Positions 33,694 through 43,163 of a DNA stretch of 64,000 bases are shown here, piece after piece (position 1 is the first letter of the stretch; each line of letters starts with the position of its first letter). The DNA is taken from the NCBI RefSeq assembly GCF_900249755.1, contig NZ_LT976854.1, positions 622,574-686,573 of the forward strand. The letters run 5' to 3'. The notes below the pieces were generated by a model. The model was not told the origin of the DNA. It saw nothing but the letters and a program-made list of their open reading frames with translations, and ran no database searches. Made by a program: the position numbers and the translations under genes. The DNA comes from Cupriavidus taiwanensis (GTDB lineage Bacteria; Pseudomonadota; Gammaproteobacteria; Burkholderiales; Burkholderiaceae).

Positions 33694-34074
33694 GATGTCT
33701 CCTGTCTTGTGGTGTTCTGCCAGGTCTAGCTTGGCGGCGGGTGCATGCGGTCCGCCGGGTTGGGAGCAAGTATATGAATGGCCCGCCGCTGCGAAACGAG
33801 GGGGCTGGTATAGGGCCCATAGCAGCGTCGATATGGGCCGCAATCCCTTGCCGGGCGCGGGTTTCCGGGCATCGGCGGCGGCTCCGCGCGGACCTATGGA
33901 TTACCCTGATCGGCACGCCGCGCGGGGCGAGTGGGGGCGCCGGTGCGGGTTCCACCGGTTGCCGTGCGGTGCGCGACACGCTACAAAGTCGCCATGGCCC
34001 GGCGCGCCGGCGCCGCCCGGAGCGGCGGCCGCCGCACCCCGCCATGCCTTCCCGATTCCCGCCACTGACCCGAC
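33694..34074. other. Divergent promoter region of the urate cluster
   Basis: 381 bp between the MFS operon and the LysR gene, no protein frame. A TATAGGGCCCATA near-palindrome lies at 33809-33821, with a second ATATGGGCC nearby at 33831. The same TATAGGGC octamer recurs before uraD. These are likely LysR-binding sites. Confidence 0.45.
33809..33821. promoter_or_regulatory. Candidate LysR operator, urate cluster (left)
   Basis: TATAGGGCCCATA reads nearly the same on both strands. Its first eight bases equal TATAGGGC at 35045-35052, before uraD. Both lie upstream of urate genes and one LysR gene lies between them. The match could be chance; it is short. Confidence 0.4.
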
Positions 34075-35019
34075 ATGATTCGCGCCGACGACCCGTTCGA
34101 TACCTACCTGCTGCGCGTGCTGTGCATCCTGATTGCCGAGCAGAGCGTGTCGCGCACCGCGATCCGCCTGAACCAGTCGCAGCCGGCCATCAGCGCCGCG
34201 CTCAAGCGGCTGCGCGCGATTTTCAACGACCCGCTGCTGACGCGCGAGAAGAACGTGATGGTGCCGACCGAGCGCGCGCTGCAACTGGCGCGCAACGCCC
34301 AGGCCGCGCTCAGCGCGCTGGACAACCTGCTGGTCTCCGACGACCGCTTCGATCCCGCCACCACCGAGCAGAGCTTCGTGGTGGCGATGCCGGACTACCT
34401 GGCGCCGCCGTTCTTTGCCCATGTGGTGCGCGCCGTGCGCCGCGCCGCGCCGCATGCGCGGCTGTCGGCGCTGCCGCTGGGGGCCAGCTTCGACTATGAA
34501 CAGGCGCTGTCGGCGGGCGCGGTCGATATCGTGATCGGCAACTGGCCCAACCCGCCCGAGCACCTGCATTTGTCCGTGCTGCTGGAAGACGAGGTGGTGT
34601 GCGTGGTGGCGCAGGACAGCGTGCACGCGCAGCCCGGCAAGTTCACCGCGCAGGCCTACCTGGGCGCATCGCATATCGTGCCGACGCCGTACTCGCGCGA
34701 CCAGCGCGGGCTGGTCGATGCCGGCCTGAGTACCATGCGCGTGCACCGCGACAACCGGGTCAGCTGCCCGTACTTCAACCTCGCGCCCAGCCTGATCCCC
34801 GGCACCGACCTGATCCTGACCACGGCGCGCCACTTCGCCAACTACCATGCGCAGCATGTGCCGCTGGCGGTGCTGGAGCCGCCGATCGAGTTCCCCTTCA
34901 TGCGCTTCTACCAGCTGTGGCATCCGTCGCGCCACCGCTCGGCCGCGCATGTGTGGCTGCGCGGCATGCTGAGCGCGGCCTCGCAGGAACTGCGCGAGCT
35001 GCGCGATATGCGCCGCTAG
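34075..35019 (+). CDS. LysR family regulator of urate cluster
   Basis: 314 residues. FDTYLLRVLCILIAEQSVSRTAIRLNQSQPAISAALKRLR forms the HTH near residues 10-50, then a long effector domain with VVAMPDYLAPPFFAHVVR. The gene lies between the MFS-HIUase operon (divergent) and uraD (same strand, 124 bp later). Position makes it the likely activator of both when urate or a product is present. Confidence 0.9.
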   Translation: MIRADDPFDTYLLRVLCILIAEQSVSRTAIRLNQSQPAISAALKRLRAIFNDPLLTREKNVMVPTERALQLARNAQAALSALDNLLVSDDRFDPATTEQSFVVAMPDYLAPPFFAHVVRAVRRAAPHARLSALPLGASFDYEQALSAGAVDIVIGNWPNPPEHLHLSVLLEDEVVCVVAQDSVHAQPGKFTAQAYLGASHIVPTPYSRDQRGLVDAGLSTMRVHRDNRVSCPYFNLAPSLIPGTDLILTTARHFANYHAQHVPLAVLEPPIEFPFMRFYQLWHPSRHRSAAHVWLRGMLSAASQELRELRDMRR

Positions 35020-35044
35020 CGGTATCAGTTTCTGTTATGCGATC

Positions 35045-35089
35045 TATAGGGCGCGGGCTCTCGCCGCTGCGGCGGGGCGTTCCTATACT
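35045..35089 (+). promoter_or_regulatory. uraD: uraD promoter with candidate LysR site
   Basis: TATAGGGC (35045-35052) is repeated from the promoter of the MFS operon. TATACT at 35084-35089 can serve as the -10 box and there is no good -35, as is common for LysR-activated promoters; the operator would then lie about 50 bp before the transcription start. Confidence 0.4.
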
Positions 35090-35143
35090 CGGCCCCGTAT
35101 CCAACGATCCGCGTTGCGCGGGATCCCTACGGGAGCAGCCTCC

Positions 35144-35662
35144 ATGCCTCAACCCTTCGACCTGGCGACGGTCAACGCGCTCGACCAGGCCGCTTTTGCC
35201 GACGCCCTCGGCAGCGTCTTCGAACACTTTCCGCAGGCCGCGGCAGGCGCCTGGGCGCAGCGCCCGTTCGCCTCGGCCGCGGCGCTGCATGACGCGATGA
35301 TGGACGTGGTGCGCAAGCTCGATGCGCCGCGCCAGCGCGATTTCCTCAACCTGCACCCGCAGCTGTCGGCGCGCAATATCCGCGCGGGGACCATGACGGC
35401 GGATTCGAATGCCGAGCAGAAGAGCGCGGGCCTGGATGCGATGTCGGTGCAGCAGGAAGCCGCCCTGGACCAGCTCAACGCCGACTACCAGGCGCGCCAC
35501 GGCTTCCCGTTCATCATCTGCGTGCGCCACTACACCCGCGAAGGCATCTTTGCCGCGTTCGAGCGCCGCATCGGCCGCAGCACGCCGCAGGAACTGGACG
35601 AGGCGCTGGCCCAGATCGCGGCCATCACGCGCGGGCGGCTGGCGGCGCGGCTGGCAGGCTGA
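35144..35662 (+). CDS. uraD: OHCU decarboxylase
   Basis: 172 residues, the usual size. It converts 2-oxo-4-hydroxy-4-carboxy-5-ureidoimidazoline to S-allantoin. Seen are FLNLHPQLS with the catalytic His near residue 70, the DYQARHGFPFIICVRHYTREGI segment near 112-131 and the R/E-rich end. GGGAGC lies before the ATG. With the two HIU hydrolases it completes urate breakdown from 5-hydroxyisourate to allantoin; the urate-oxidising enzyme is not in the window. Confidence 0.93.
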   Translation: MPQPFDLATVNALDQAAFADALGSVFEHFPQAAAGAWAQRPFASAAALHDAMMDVVRKLDAPRQRDFLNLHPQLSARNIRAGTMTADSNAEQKSAGLDAMSVQQEAALDQLNADYQARHGFPFIICVRHYTREGIFAAFERRIGRSTPQELDEALAQIAAITRGRLAARLAG

Positions 35663-35704
35663 GCGCTGACGGATAAGCGCTGACGGATAAGCGCTGACGG
35701 ATAA
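35663..35704. repeat. Three perfect 14-bp tandem repeats
   Basis: GCGCTGACGGATAA occurs three times head to tail (35663-35676, 35677-35690, 35691-35704), beginning right after the uraD stop codon. Each unit has stop codons in several frames. It lies in the convergent gap between uraD and the membrane protein gene. A slippage-prone minisatellite is the simplest reading. Confidence 0.85.
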
Positions 35705-35713
35705 CCGCGGAGC

Positions 35714-36379
35714 CTAGCCAGAGACTTCAAGGGCCAGCGCCAGCACGCCCACCAGGATCAGGCTGAGGGCCCAGACCGCCTCCAGGTTGAACCAGCTGCG
35801 CGACACGAACTGCAGCCCCAGGTAGCGGTAGACCAGCCACGCCATGCCGCCGCCCGCGGCAAGCATCGCCATGGTATGGAGCAGGGCGACGACCAGCGCC
35901 ATGCCCAGGTTGGCGCTGGCCAGCGTGGCGGCGGCCTGGTGCCCCGGCTCGGTGTCGGCGCGGCACAGGCCAAGATAGATCGGCACCAGCATCAGCCCGG
36001 CGCCATGCGCGATTGCTACCGCGAACGACCACAGCGCGAGGCGCGAGGGCGCGATGCGCACCAGCGCGCGCGGATGGCCGCGCCTGAGCAGCAGCGCGAT
36101 ACCGCATCCCACCAGCAGCACGCTGGCACCGATGCGGATCTGCGCCTGCCATGCGACCAGCGCGGCCAGCATGCCGAATGGCAGCGTCACCGCGAGCACC
36201 GCCAGCGCATGCCCGGCGGCCAGATACCCCAGCGCGGCCACCAGCGCGCCGCTGCTGCGCGCCAGCAGCCCGTTCGATACCGCCAGCGGCCAGCCCATCG
36301 CCGGATTGACGCCGTGATAGAGCCCGCTGGCCAGCACCGCCGACCACAGGCCGAACTGTTCCCACGCATGTCCGGTCAA
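35714..36379 (-). CDS. Polytopic membrane protein next to SBP56
   Basis: 221 residues from a TTG that overlaps the SBP56 stop (TTGA). It is nearly all hydrophobic, with about six membrane segments (near residues 8-28, 38-62, 75-95, 110-130, 150-172 and 195-218). GLYHGVNPAMGWPLAVSNGL near residues 18-37 is a marked motif, recalling the His-containing loops of NicO- or sulfite-exporter-like proteins, but I am not sure of a family. Start is uncertain: no clear Shine-Dalgarno. Coupling to the SBP56 gene suggests a shared job, such as moving the substrate or product of that enzyme. Confidence 0.6.
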   Translation of the reverse strand: MTGHAWEQFGLWSAVLASGLYHGVNPAMGWPLAVSNGLLARSSGALVAALGYLAAGHALAVLAVTLPFGMLAALVAWQAQIRIGASVLLVGCGIALLLRRGHPRALVRIAPSRLALWSFAVAIAHGAGLMLVPIYLGLCRADTEPGHQAAATLASANLGMALVVALLHTMAMLAAGGGMAWLVYRYLGLQFVSRSWFNLEAVWALSLILVGVLALALEVSG

Positions 36380-37782
36380 GCGCTGGCCGACGGATAGCAG
36401 AACGAATCGGTCGAGCAGTCGCCGCCTTCCAGCCGGATCTGGTGCGCGCGGTAGCCGTCGGCAAACTCGACCCAGTAATCGTCGGCCAGCGTCAGGCCGC
36501 CGTCCGCGCCCGCCCGCGCCATGACCTGCGCGCCGGGAATCCCGTCGGGGTAGAACTGCTGGTCCCAGGTGGAATACAGCGAGTTGGTCCAGTAGACGCG
36601 CTGGCCGTCGCGGCTGATCTCGACCATCTGCGGCCCGCCGGCGAAGGGCTTGCCGTTGGGGTGCGGGGTGCGGCGGACTATGCCGCCGAGATGGACCGAG
36701 CCCGCCAGCCGGGGCTTGCGTGGATCGGTGACGTCGTACTGGCGCATTTCGCCCGTGCCCCAGCACGACACGTAGAGGAACCTGTCGTCCAGGGACAGAT
36801 CGATGTCGGTCACCAGCGGCGGCACCGCGCCGAAGCCTTGCAGCAGCGGCGGCAGCTGGCTGGCGTCGGCGCCTTCCGGCGGGATCGTCGCGGTTTTCTC
36901 GGCGTGGAACTTGCCGTCCTCGCGCCACCAGGTCCAGATCGACCCCTCCAGGCTGGTGGTGTCGACCACCACGCCGACGAAGCCGTACTCGCGCACCGGA
37001 TCATGCGCGGGCCGGACTTCCAGCGCCATCTGGTGGTTCGCGCCCAGGTCGATGGTCTGCACGTTGCGCCGTGCGCGCAGGTCCCAGAAATGCAGCTTGT
37101 GCCCGTAGCGGTTGCCGAGCAGGTCTTCGGGCACCAGCCCGTTCTCGAACTGCGGCGGCAGCGCCCATTCGCTGGACACCATGTAGTCGCGCGGCAGGTT
37201 CCACCAGAAGTCATAGTGCTTCTGCTGCTCGCCGCGGTCGATTTCCCAGCGGCCCAGCACCTCGAAGGTTTCGCAATCCATGATGAAGATGCCGGGCGTG
37301 CCGCCCGTCCCATCCGGCCCGCTGCCGCCCAGCGTGCTGACATAGATGCCTTCCGGGCCGCAATGCACGGTATGCGGCCGCGAATAGCCGGTCTTGCGGA
37401 AGATCTCCTCCGGCTCGACGATCTTGTGGATGCGCGCCTGGGTCGGATGCGGCCTGGTGTCGACGATATACAGCCGCGACGAGCGCATCCCGGGAATGAT
37501 CAGGTAGCGCCGCTCCAGGAAGGCATGGCCGGTCAGCGGCGACAGCGCCGAAGAGCACGCGTTCCAGCCGAAGTGATGGAGTTCGTCGCCCTTGTGCGTC
37601 ATCGGCACCGTATGCACCACCTGGCTGTAGGTGGGCGATCCGGGCTTGACGTCGATCACCGCCAGCGCGTCGGGCTGCGCGCCGCCGGGACTGAGCAGCA
37701 CCGTATAGGCGAAGGATTCCGCTGGCGCGTGGATCGCAAGCTCCGGCGAGGCGTGAAACGTCGGATCTGGCCGCATGTTCAT
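36376..37782 (-). CDS. Selenium-binding protein / methanethiol oxidase-type (SBP56)
   Basis: 468 residues, the size of SBP56/MtoX. The protein has the family histidines and cysteines: VPMTHKGDELHHFGWNACSS near residues 61-80, SRPHTVHCGPEG near 134, KHYDFWWNLP, GHKLHFWDL and DIDLSLDDRFLYVSCWGTGE. Members oxidise methanethiol to formaldehyde, hydrogen sulfide and peroxide with copper; others only bind selenium, so function is not certain. No signal peptide is seen at the chosen ATG (AGGAGG 9 nt upstream). The SCO1/MauG-type genes that often lie next to mtoX are absent; a membrane protein gene overlaps its stop. Confidence 0.85.
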   Translation of the reverse strand: MNMRPDPTFHASPELAIHAPAESFAYTVLLSPGGAQPDALAVIDVKPGSPTYSQVVHTVPMTHKGDELHHFGWNACSSALSPLTGHAFLERRYLIIPGMRSSRLYIVDTRPHPTQARIHKIVEPEEIFRKTGYSRPHTVHCGPEGIYVSTLGGSGPDGTGGTPGIFIMDCETFEVLGRWEIDRGEQQKHYDFWWNLPRDYMVSSEWALPPQFENGLVPEDLLGNRYGHKLHFWDLRARRNVQTIDLGANHQMALEVRPAHDPVREYGFVGVVVDTTSLEGSIWTWWREDGKFHAEKTATIPPEGADASQLPPLLQGFGAVPPLVTDIDLSLDDRFLYVSCWGTGEMRQYDVTDPRKPRLAGSVHLGGIVRRTPHPNGKPFAGGPQMVEISRDGQRVYWTNSLYSTWDQQFYPDGIPGAQVMARAGADGGLTLADDYWVEFADGYRAHQIRLEGGDCSTDSFCYPSASA

Positions 37783-38034
37783 GGTGAGCCCCTCCTGGTC
37801 CTGGCGGACCTTGCGACATCGCCGGTACGTCACTTGGCGCATGGCCGAGTGCGCGGTAAGCCTACCTAGACTAGGTCGTTACGAATTCCGAGTCAAAGCC
37901 GCGCTTGCCTGTCGCGGCAGCAGTGCCGGCGGGGATTCATGCAGGCGGAAGGTCCGGTTTGCGAAATACAGATTGTCGGAAACACGCAGATCGCGCAGAA
38001 AGGAGGCTTGATCAAGCAAAGGAAAAACCAGGCG

Positions 38035-38451
38035 ATGGACGCGGCAATGGCAGCAGGCAAGGGCGAGGCATACGACCTCGACAATCCGGCACTGGAAAGC
38101 ATCGGGGTCAGGATCACCCACTGGCGCGACGACTACGTCGAACTGGAACTGCCGCTCGCGCCCAATATGCTGAACCGCAGCCGCGTCGTGCATGGCGGCA
38201 CCATCTGCACCTTGCTCGATGCCGCCACCGGCTATGCCGGCCTCTACGCGGCGCCGGGCGAGACCCCGCGGCACGCGGTCACGCTGTCGCTGACGTCGAA
38301 CTTCCTCAGCAACGGCACCGGAAAATTGCTGACGGCGAAAGGGATGGTCGACCGCCGCGGGCGTTCGATCTTCTTTTCGCGCGCCGAGGTGTGGCTCGAT
38401 GGCGAGCTGCTGGTGGCCACTGGTGTTGCCACGATGAAGTACCTGAAGTAG
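38035..38451 (+). CDS. PaaI-type acyl-CoA thioesterase (hot-dog fold)
   Basis: 138 residues from the ATG used. NRSRVVHGGTICTLLDAATGYAG is the hot-dog helix with the HGG motif near residues 46-52; LTSNFLSNGTGKLLTAKG follows. It should hydrolyse acyl-CoA thioesters, perhaps of aromatic acids. Start is unsure: an ATG at 37939 would add 32 poorly conserved residues, and an AGGAGG at 37999 lies between the two candidates. It stands apart from its neighbours. Confidence 0.82.
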   Translation: MDAAMAAGKGEAYDLDNPALESIGVRITHWRDDYVELELPLAPNMLNRSRVVHGGTICTLLDAATGYAGLYAAPGETPRHAVTLSLTSNFLSNGTGKLLTAKGMVDRRGRSIFFSRAEVWLDGELLVATGVATMKYLK

Positions 38452-38462
38452 CGGCCTGCGGC

Positions 38463-39398
38463 CTACCGCTTGCGGTGGCGCGCGCGTGCGGTCGCGAACA
38501 TCGACATGTCGCGCAGGATGCAGTCCAGCAGCGTGTTGGCCGCCACGCCCATGGGCCGGCCGGCCTTGACCAGCAGGCGCGCCTTGGCGGCTTCGAACAG
38601 CGGATGGGCGATCGCCAATGTCACCAGTTCGCCGGACTGCAATTCCCGGTAGGCCGCAAAGCCACCGATCAACGTGATGCCGTCATGGCGCTTCACGAAG
38701 TGGCGCAGCACCGCCAGCGAGTTGGTGGTCAGCGTCGGGCGGATCTGGATGTTCTCCGCATAGGCCAGCATCTGCACCACCTGGCCCAGGCCGAACGCCG
38801 GCGGCATCATCGCCAGCGGATAGTCCGCCAGTTCGTGGACGTCGACCTTGCCGCCCCGGCGCGCCAGCGGATGCCCGGCATGCACCAGCAGCACCACCGG
38901 CTGCGATGACGTCGCCACCCAGGCGATGTCGGCATGGCCGGGCGGGTTGTAGGCCAGGCCGATATGGGCGCGGCTCTCCGCCACTTCCTGCAGCACGTTG
39001 TTCACCGGCAGGATGTCGACGGTGACGTCGAGCCTGGGATAGCGCGCGCAGAAGTCGGTCAGCACTTCATCCATCAGGCCGTCGACATAGCCCTCGCTGG
39101 TGGCGATGCGCACCTGGCCGTGCTGCAGCCCGCGCAGGGCCTGCAGGCGGTCTTCGAACAGCTCCTGCTGGGCGCGGCAGCCTCGCCAGTACTCCAGCAG
39201 GTGCGCCGCGGCCTCGGTCGGCTGCACGCCGCGCGCATGGCGGTCGAACAGCGGCGCGCCGACTTCTTCTTCCAGCAGGCGGATCTGGCGCGTGATCACC
39301 GACGGCGAGGTGTTGATGCTGTCGGCTGCGCCGCGGATCGAGCCGTGGGTCAGCACCTCGTGGAAGTAGCGCAGCCTGCGCTGGTTCAGTTCCCGCAT
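38463..39398 (-). CDS. LysR family regulator
   Basis: 311 residues. [43 protein letters not shown] is the HTH; the effector domain has [34 protein letters not shown] and [12 protein letters not shown]. It is divergent from the MFS-MlrC operon, 168 bp apart, and probably controls it. Confidence 0.9.
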   Translation of the reverse strand: MRELNQRRLRYFHEVLTHGSIRGAADSINTSPSVITRQIRLLEEEVGAPLFDRHARGVQPTEAAAHLLEYWRGCRAQQELFEDRLQALRGLQHGQVRIATSEGYVDGLMDEVLTDFCARYPRLDVTVDILPVNNVLQEVAESRAHIGLAYNPPGHADIAWVATSSQPVVLLVHAGHPLARRGGKVDVHELADYPLAMMPPAFGLGQVVQMLAYAENIQIRPTLTTNSLAVLRHFVKRHDGITLIGGFAAYRELQSGELVTLAIAHPLFEAAKARLLVKAGRPMGVAANTLLDCILRDMSMFATARARHRKR

Positions 39399-39566
39399 GT
39401 CGGATCTCGTGGTCTGGGGTGGAAGGCGTCGGCGTGCCGTTTGTTGCCAGCAGGGCAACGATAGCCGACTTAAGTTGCTCTTGCTCTGTTTTTTCAGATG
39501 CCAGACGATCGATGCCTGCCACCGACAGACATCGCGTCCACAGAGCCGACCACGGGAGAGATCGAC

Positions 39567-40886
39567 ATGTCCGCAACCCTGCCCCCACGCACCATCACGG
39601 AAACCGGCAGCGCCGCACAGCAGGCGCTGTACCGCAAGCTGAACTGGCGCCTGTTGCCGTTCCTGCTGCTGTGCTACACCTTTGCCTACCTGGACCGCGT
39701 CAATATCGGCTTCGCCAAGCTGCAGATGCAGAGCGACCTGGGCTTTTCCGATGCGGTATACGGGCTGGGCGCCGGCATCTTCTTCTTCGGCTACGTGCTG
39801 TTCGAGATCCCGAGCAACCTGCTGCTGCCCCGCATCGGTGCGCGCAAGACCATCAGCCGCATCCTGGTGCTGTGGGGCCTGACCTCGGCGGGCATGATGT
39901 TCGTGCGTGACGAAACCACGTTCTACGTGCTGCGCTTCCTGCTCGGGGTGTTCGAGGCCGGCTTTGCCCCTGGCATGATCTTCTACCTGACCTACTGGTA
40001 CGGGCAGCGGCGCATGGCCCGGGTGATGGCGGTGGTGATGCTGGCCGGTCCCATCGGCGGCATCTTCGGCTCGCCGCTGTCGACCTGGCTGATGACGGCG
40101 CTGTCGGGCGCGCACGGCCTGGCGGGGTGGCAATGGATGTTCCTGGTCGAAGGGCTGCCATGCGTGCTGCTGGGCGTGCTGGCGCTGCGCGTGCTCGCCG
40201 ACCGGCCGGCCGAGGCCCGCTGGCTCAGCGACGCGGAGAAGCGCCTGCTCGCCGCCGAGCTGCACGCGCCGGCGGGCGGGCATCAGTCGTTCGGCCAGGT
40301 GGCGCGCGATCCGCGCGTGTACCTGCTGGCCTTTGCCTACTTCACCATGATCTGCGGCATCTACGCGGTGAGCTTCTGGCTGCCGTCCATCCTGAAGGCG
40401 GACGGCGTCACCGACACCATGCAGATCGGGCTGTATTCGATGATTCCCTATATTGCCGCGGCGATCGCCATGGTCGTGATCGGCCGCAGTTCCGACCGCC
40501 GCGGCGAGCGCCGCTGGCATAGCGCGGTGCCCGCCTTTGCCGGCGCGGTGGCGCTGGCCGTGGCCACGCTGTACAGCGGCAACCTGCCGGTGTCGCTGCT
40601 GTGCATGACCATCGCCACGGCGATGATGTGGGCCGCCTATACCGTGTTCTGGGCGATTCCGTCGCAATACCTGAAGGGCGATGCCGCCGCCGGCGGCATT
40701 GCGCTGATCAACACCATCGGCCTGATCGGCGGCTTCCTCAGCCCCACCATCATCGGCGCGGTGCGCACCGCCACCGGCAGCATGCAGGCCGGCCTGCTGG
40801 TGATGGTGGCGCTGCTGGTGGCCGGCGCGGCGGTGCTGGTGGCCAACCGGATGCCGTCGCCGCAGGGCGCGGTGTCGCCGGCCTGA
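39567..40886 (+). CDS. MFS transporter, ACS family
   Basis: 439 residues with 12 hydrophobic segments. [29 protein letters not shown] opens TM1; [17 protein letters not shown] and [24 protein letters not shown] are typical. It belongs to the same branch as the urate-cluster MFS at 32.3-33.7 kb. Next gene begins 29 bp later: an MlrC-type hydrolase. An imported amide, peptide or cyclic compound hydrolysed by MlrC is a fair guess. GGGAGAG precedes the ATG. Confidence 0.92.
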   Translation: MSATLPPRTITETGSAAQQALYRKLNWRLLPFLLLCYTFAYLDRVNIGFAKLQMQSDLGFSDAVYGLGAGIFFFGYVLFEIPSNLLLPRIGARKTISRILVLWGLTSAGMMFVRDETTFYVLRFLLGVFEAGFAPGMIFYLTYWYGQRRMARVMAVVMLAGPIGGIFGSPLSTWLMTALSGAHGLAGWQWMFLVEGLPCVLLGVLALRVLADRPAEARWLSDAEKRLLAAELHAPAGGHQSFGQVARDPRVYLLAFAYFTMICGIYAVSFWLPSILKADGVTDTMQIGLYSMIPYIAAAIAMVVIGRSSDRRGERRWHSAVPAFAGAVALAVATLYSGNLPVSLLCMTIATAMMWAAYTVFWAIPSQYLKGDAAAGGIALINTIGLIGGFLSPTIIGAVRTATGSMQAGLLVMVALLVAGAAVLVANRMPSPQGAVSPA

Positions 40887-40915
40887 GGCCGGTCATTCCA
40901 TTCACGGAGAAAACC

Positions 40916-42412
40916 TTGGCAACACGGATCCTGGTCGCCGGCTTCCAGCACGAGACCAATACCTTTGCCCCGTCAAAGGCTACTTATGCCAGCTTCGAGC
41001 GCGGCGAGGGCTTTCCGGCGATGGTGCGCGGCAACGACATGCGCGCGCTGCGCGACGTCAACATACCGGCCGGCGGCTTCATGGCCGCCGCCGAGCAGCA
41101 TGGCTGGAGCCTGCTGCCGGTGATCTGGGCCGGCGCCAGCCCGTCCGCGCACGTGACCGAGGACGCGTACGAGCGCATCGCCGGCGAGATCGTCGGCGCG
41201 GCGCGCGCGGGCGGCTTCGACGCGGTCTATCTGGACCTGCACGGCGCCATGGTGGCCGAGCATACCGACGACGGCGAGGGCACGCTGCTCGAGCGCATCC
41301 GCGCGGCGGTGGGGCCCGGCGTGCCGGTGGTCGCGTCGCTCGACCTGCACGCCAACGTCACGCAGGCCATGCTGCAGGCCGCCGACGTGCTGGTGGCCTA
41401 TCGCACCTACCCGCACGTCGACATGGCCGAGACCGGCGCGCGCGCCGCGGCGCTGCTGCAGCGCCTGCTGGCGCGCAAGCTGCCGCTGCACCGCGCGGTG
41501 CGCCGGCTGCCGTTCCTGATCCCGATCAACGGCATGTGCACGATGCTGGAGCCGGCGCGGGCCATGTACACGCTGTTGCAGCAGTGCGAGCGCGGCGAGG
41601 TGGTGTCTCTGTCGTTCGCGCCGGGCTTTCCGGCCGCGGACTTTCCGGAGTGCGGTCCGGTGATCTGGGGGTATGGCGAGGATGCCGGTGCGGCCGAAGC
41701 GGCGGTGCAGGCGCTGTACGACCGGATGCTGGCCGACGAGCCGGCCTGGGAGGTGCCGTTCCTGTCGCCAGACGAAGCCGTGCTCGAGGCCATGCGCATG
41801 GCCGCGGCGGCAACGCGCCCGGTGGTCATTGCCGACACCCAGGACAACCCCGGCGCGGGCGGCGATTCGAACACCATGGGCATGCTGCGCGCGCTGCTGC
41901 GCCACGGCGCGCGGCAGGCGGCGATCGGGCTGATCTGGGACCCGGCCGTGGTGGCCGAGGCGCACCGTGCCGGCGTGGGCGCGACCATCGAGGTCGCGCT
42001 CGGCGGTGTCTCCGGGGTGCCCGGCGATGCGCCGCTGCAGGGCTGCTTCGAGGTGCTGAAGCTGTCCGACGGGGTCTGCCGCTACGGCGGGCCGATGATG
42101 CACGGCATGCTGGCCGATATCGGGCCGGTGGCGCTGCTGCGCATCGACGATGTCCAGGTGGTGGTCAGCGCCGGCAAGGCCCAGATGCTGGACCGCAACC
42201 TGTTCCGCGCGGGCGGGGTCGAGCCAGAGGCGATGAAGATCCTGGTCAACAAGAGCTCCGTGCATTTCCGCGCGGATTTCCAGGGCATCGCGCATGCCGT
42301 GCTGGTGGCCAAGGCGCCGGGCCCGATGACGGCCGATCCGGCCGACCTGCCCTGGACCCGGCTCGCGCCGGGCATCCGGCTCAAGCCGATGGGCAGGCCC
42401 TTCCGGCGCTGA
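40916..42412 (+). CDS. M81 family metallopeptidase (MlrC-like)
   Basis: 498 residues from a TTG with GGAG 6 nt upstream; no better start gives the FQHETNTFAP N-terminus. Metal-binding segments are seen as FQHETNTF near residue 11, LDLHGAM near 104, SLDLHANV near 142 and YRTYPHVDM near 166; DNPGAGGDS near 318 is typical too. The MlrC fold was named for microcystin breakdown, but most relatives are found next to transporters and act on other amide compounds. Substrate is unknown here; the adjacent MFS gene should import it. Confidence 0.9.
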   Translation: MATRILVAGFQHETNTFAPSKATYASFERGEGFPAMVRGNDMRALRDVNIPAGGFMAAAEQHGWSLLPVIWAGASPSAHVTEDAYERIAGEIVGAARAGGFDAVYLDLHGAMVAEHTDDGEGTLLERIRAAVGPGVPVVASLDLHANVTQAMLQAADVLVAYRTYPHVDMAETGARAAALLQRLLARKLPLHRAVRRLPFLIPINGMCTMLEPARAMYTLLQQCERGEVVSLSFAPGFPAADFPECGPVIWGYGEDAGAAEAAVQALYDRMLADEPAWEVPFLSPDEAVLEAMRMAAAATRPVVIADTQDNPGAGGDSNTMGMLRALLRHGARQAAIGLIWDPAVVAEAHRAGVGATIEVALGGVSGVPGDAPLQGCFEVLKLSDGVCRYGGPMMHGMLADIGPVALLRIDDVQVVVSAGKAQMLDRNLFRAGGVEPEAMKILVNKSSVHFRADFQGIAHAVLVAKAPGPMTADPADLPWTRLAPGIRLKPMGRPFRR

Positions 42413-42458
42413 GAGCGGGCCGGCTGCGAAGGTCGGCGGAGGGGGGCGGCGGGGCGGC

Positions 42459-43076
42459 CTATGCCTCGCGCCGCGCCAGCGCCACGAACGCGCCCAGGCC
42501 CAGCATGGTGACACCCGACGCACGCGTCATCAGACGCGCGCGTGCCGCGCGCGCGGCGCCCGACCTGAGCAGCCGGTGCGCGGCGAACACCACCACCACG
42601 TCCACCAGCGTGTTGAGCGCCACGCAGATGCAGCCCAGCAGCACCAGTTGCGACACCGCCGCTGCGCCCGGCGCAACGAACTGCGGCAGGAACGCGAGGA
42701 AGAACAGCGCGGTCTTGACGTTCAGCACCTCGACCACCACGCCATCGACCAGCGCGCGGCGCGCGCCCCGGGACGGCACGGCGGCGACCACGGCCGGCTG
42801 TTCCCTGCGCAGCAGCAGCCGGATGCCCAGGTACACCAGGTACGCCGCGCCCAGGTACTTGAGCAGGCTGAACGCCAGCGCGGACTGCGCGATCACCAGC
42901 GACAGGCCTGCCGCTGCCGCCAGCACGTGGAGCAATCCGCCGAGGCCCGTACCCAGGCATGAGGCCAGGCCCTCGGCGCGCCCGCCGGCCACCGTGCGCG
43001 CGACCACGTAGGCGATGGCCGGGCCGGGGGTGATGGCGAGCACGACGGCGGCAATCAGGAAGGGAATCAGGGACAT
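42459..43076 (-). CDS. LysE/RhtB family amino acid exporter
   Basis: 205 residues. LIAAVVLAITPGPAIAYVVARTVAGGRAEGLAS (residues 7-40) is the family start, followed by about five further membrane segments. It exports amino acids such as homoserine, threonine or leucine. It lies head to head with no other gene, between MlrC and the PaiB-like gene. Confidence 0.9.
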   Translation of the reverse strand: MSLIPFLIAAVVLAITPGPAIAYVVARTVAGGRAEGLASCLGTGLGGLLHVLAAAAGLSLVIAQSALAFSLLKYLGAAYLVYLGIRLLLRREQPAVVAAVPSRGARRALVDGVVVEVLNVKTALFFLAFLPQFVAPGAAAVSQLVLLGCICVALNTLVDVVVVFAAHRLLRSGAARAARARLMTRASGVTMLGLGAFVALARREA

Positions 43077-43163
43077 GGTGCGAAGTTCCTTCAGCGGTGG
43101 GTCAGAGTATGTGGAAAGGCGCGGCGCTGCGCCCGCGCCAGCGCGGCTTGCGGCGATACCGGC

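Noticed and set aside
38463-40667. Fusion of the LysR at 38.5 kb with a long N-terminal extension
   Set aside because: The extra part is antisense to the MFS gene and has no HTH or domain; the LysR start at 39398 gives the normal N-terminus.
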